From positions 1 through 52,446 of the forward strand of contig JACRNJ010000035.1 of the NCBI GenBank assembly GCA_016219285.1: a DNA stretch of 52,446 nt, in the 5' to 3' direction. Numbering within the stretch: position 1 is the stretch's first letter; each line of letters opens with the position of its first letter. Of this stretch, positions 52,356-52,446 are shown piece after piece. The translations under genes and the position numbers were made by a program. The notes under the pieces are model-generated. The model was given only the letters and a program-made list of their open reading frames with translations, had not been told where the DNA came from and ran no database searches. The DNA comes from Deltaproteobacteria bacterium (GTDB taxonomy: Bacteria; Desulfobacterota; GWC2-55-46; UBA9637).

Positions 52356-52446
52356 ATGATATGCAAAAAAATATTTGATGCTCGTAGACTGCCACGAAAA
52401 GCGAAAGAGCAGTTGAGAATTGCTGCAGTCAGGCGCATAGATTCTG
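52356..52446 (+). mobile_element. Start of an IS630-like transposase (cut by window edge)
   Basis: From ATG 52356 the frame stays open to the window edge and encodes MICKKIFDARRLPRKAKEQL followed by RIAAVRRIDS. That is the beginning of the helix-turn-helix of IS630-type or similar orphan-HTH transposases. Only 30 codons are visible, so completeness cannot be judged. Confidence 0.5.

Noticed and set aside
1-52446. tRNA, rRNA and CRISPR arrays
   Set aside because: No cloverleaf-like gene, rRNA segment or regularly spaced repeat array was recognised on reading both strands; a covariance search would be the proper test.

Overview
The window reads as a moderately AT-rich chromosome segment of a Gram-negative, probably uncultivated bacterium with a respiratory lifestyle. 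The Gram-negative call rests on a TonB-dependent receptor with its ExbB/ExbD/TonB motor, a CpoB-like lipoprotein and an outer-membrane barrel gene. Siroheme-dependent heme synthesis genes, a bd-like oxidase surrounded by c-type cytochromes, PCP_red domains fused to other proteins and many palindromic intergenic repeats suggest a Nitrospirota- or Desulfobacterota-like lineage. That assignment is inference from gene content, not a measured phylogeny.

Layout. 1-1.7 kb: a broken universal-stress/PCP_red gene, a small zinc-finger protein and tatA. 1.8-7.6 kb: a respiratory module with three very small membrane proteins, a bd-like oxidase subunit I without an evident quinol loop, and three cytochromes c, the last fused to an ethylbenzene-dehydrogenase/NxrC-like heme domain. 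7.7-10.4 kb: a radical SAM/SPASM protein of the AhbC/AhbD/NirJ group, a DciA-like protein, a small membrane protein and a siroheme decarboxylase subunit. 10.5-19.8 kb: housekeeping genes (xerD-like, a LysR regulator, a secreted transglutaminase-like protein, a ZIP transporter, purB, mscS, purC, carA). 20-25.5 kb, minus strand: an SPFH protein, a cation P-type ATPase preceded by a yybP-ykoY (Mn2+) riboswitch, and nnr. 25.8-30.9 kb: typA, asd, a nitrilase-family hydrolase and an unaccompanied livM. 31.4-34.3 kb: a histidine kinase and an NtrC-type regulator.

34.4-43.0 kb is the most distinctive block. It holds two paralogous Met/His/Cys-rich secreted proteins, an SmbP-like His-repeat protein, a frameshifted outer-membrane protein with an N-terminal CxxC, a TlpA/ResA thioredoxin, a second GHxGAGN small protein, a TonB-dependent receptor, a BNR-repeat protein with a CPCC motif, and ExbB, ExbD and TonB. 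I read it as a candidate metal (perhaps copper) handling and uptake locus next to a two-component system. 43.0-44.9 kb is accessory: a nucleotidyltransferase (AbiEii-like)/winged-helix pair with a perfect palindrome over its start, a nested-palindrome element and a transposase fragment. 45.1-52.4 kb: cpoB-like, dprA, a Bacteroidetes-like topA apparently sitting in the classical dprA-topA position with a leftover zinc-ribbon tail behind it, a VapBC pair, hemL, and the first codons of an IS630-like transposase at the edge.

Two recurring themes stand out. Heme supply (AhbA/B-like, radical SAM, HemL) matches the heme-rich electron chain. Palindromic repeats not only fill intergenic gaps but also sit in frame inside genes (P-type ATPase twice, the BNR protein, probably carA), where they encode extra peptide segments. 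No rRNA, tRNA or CRISPR was recognised.
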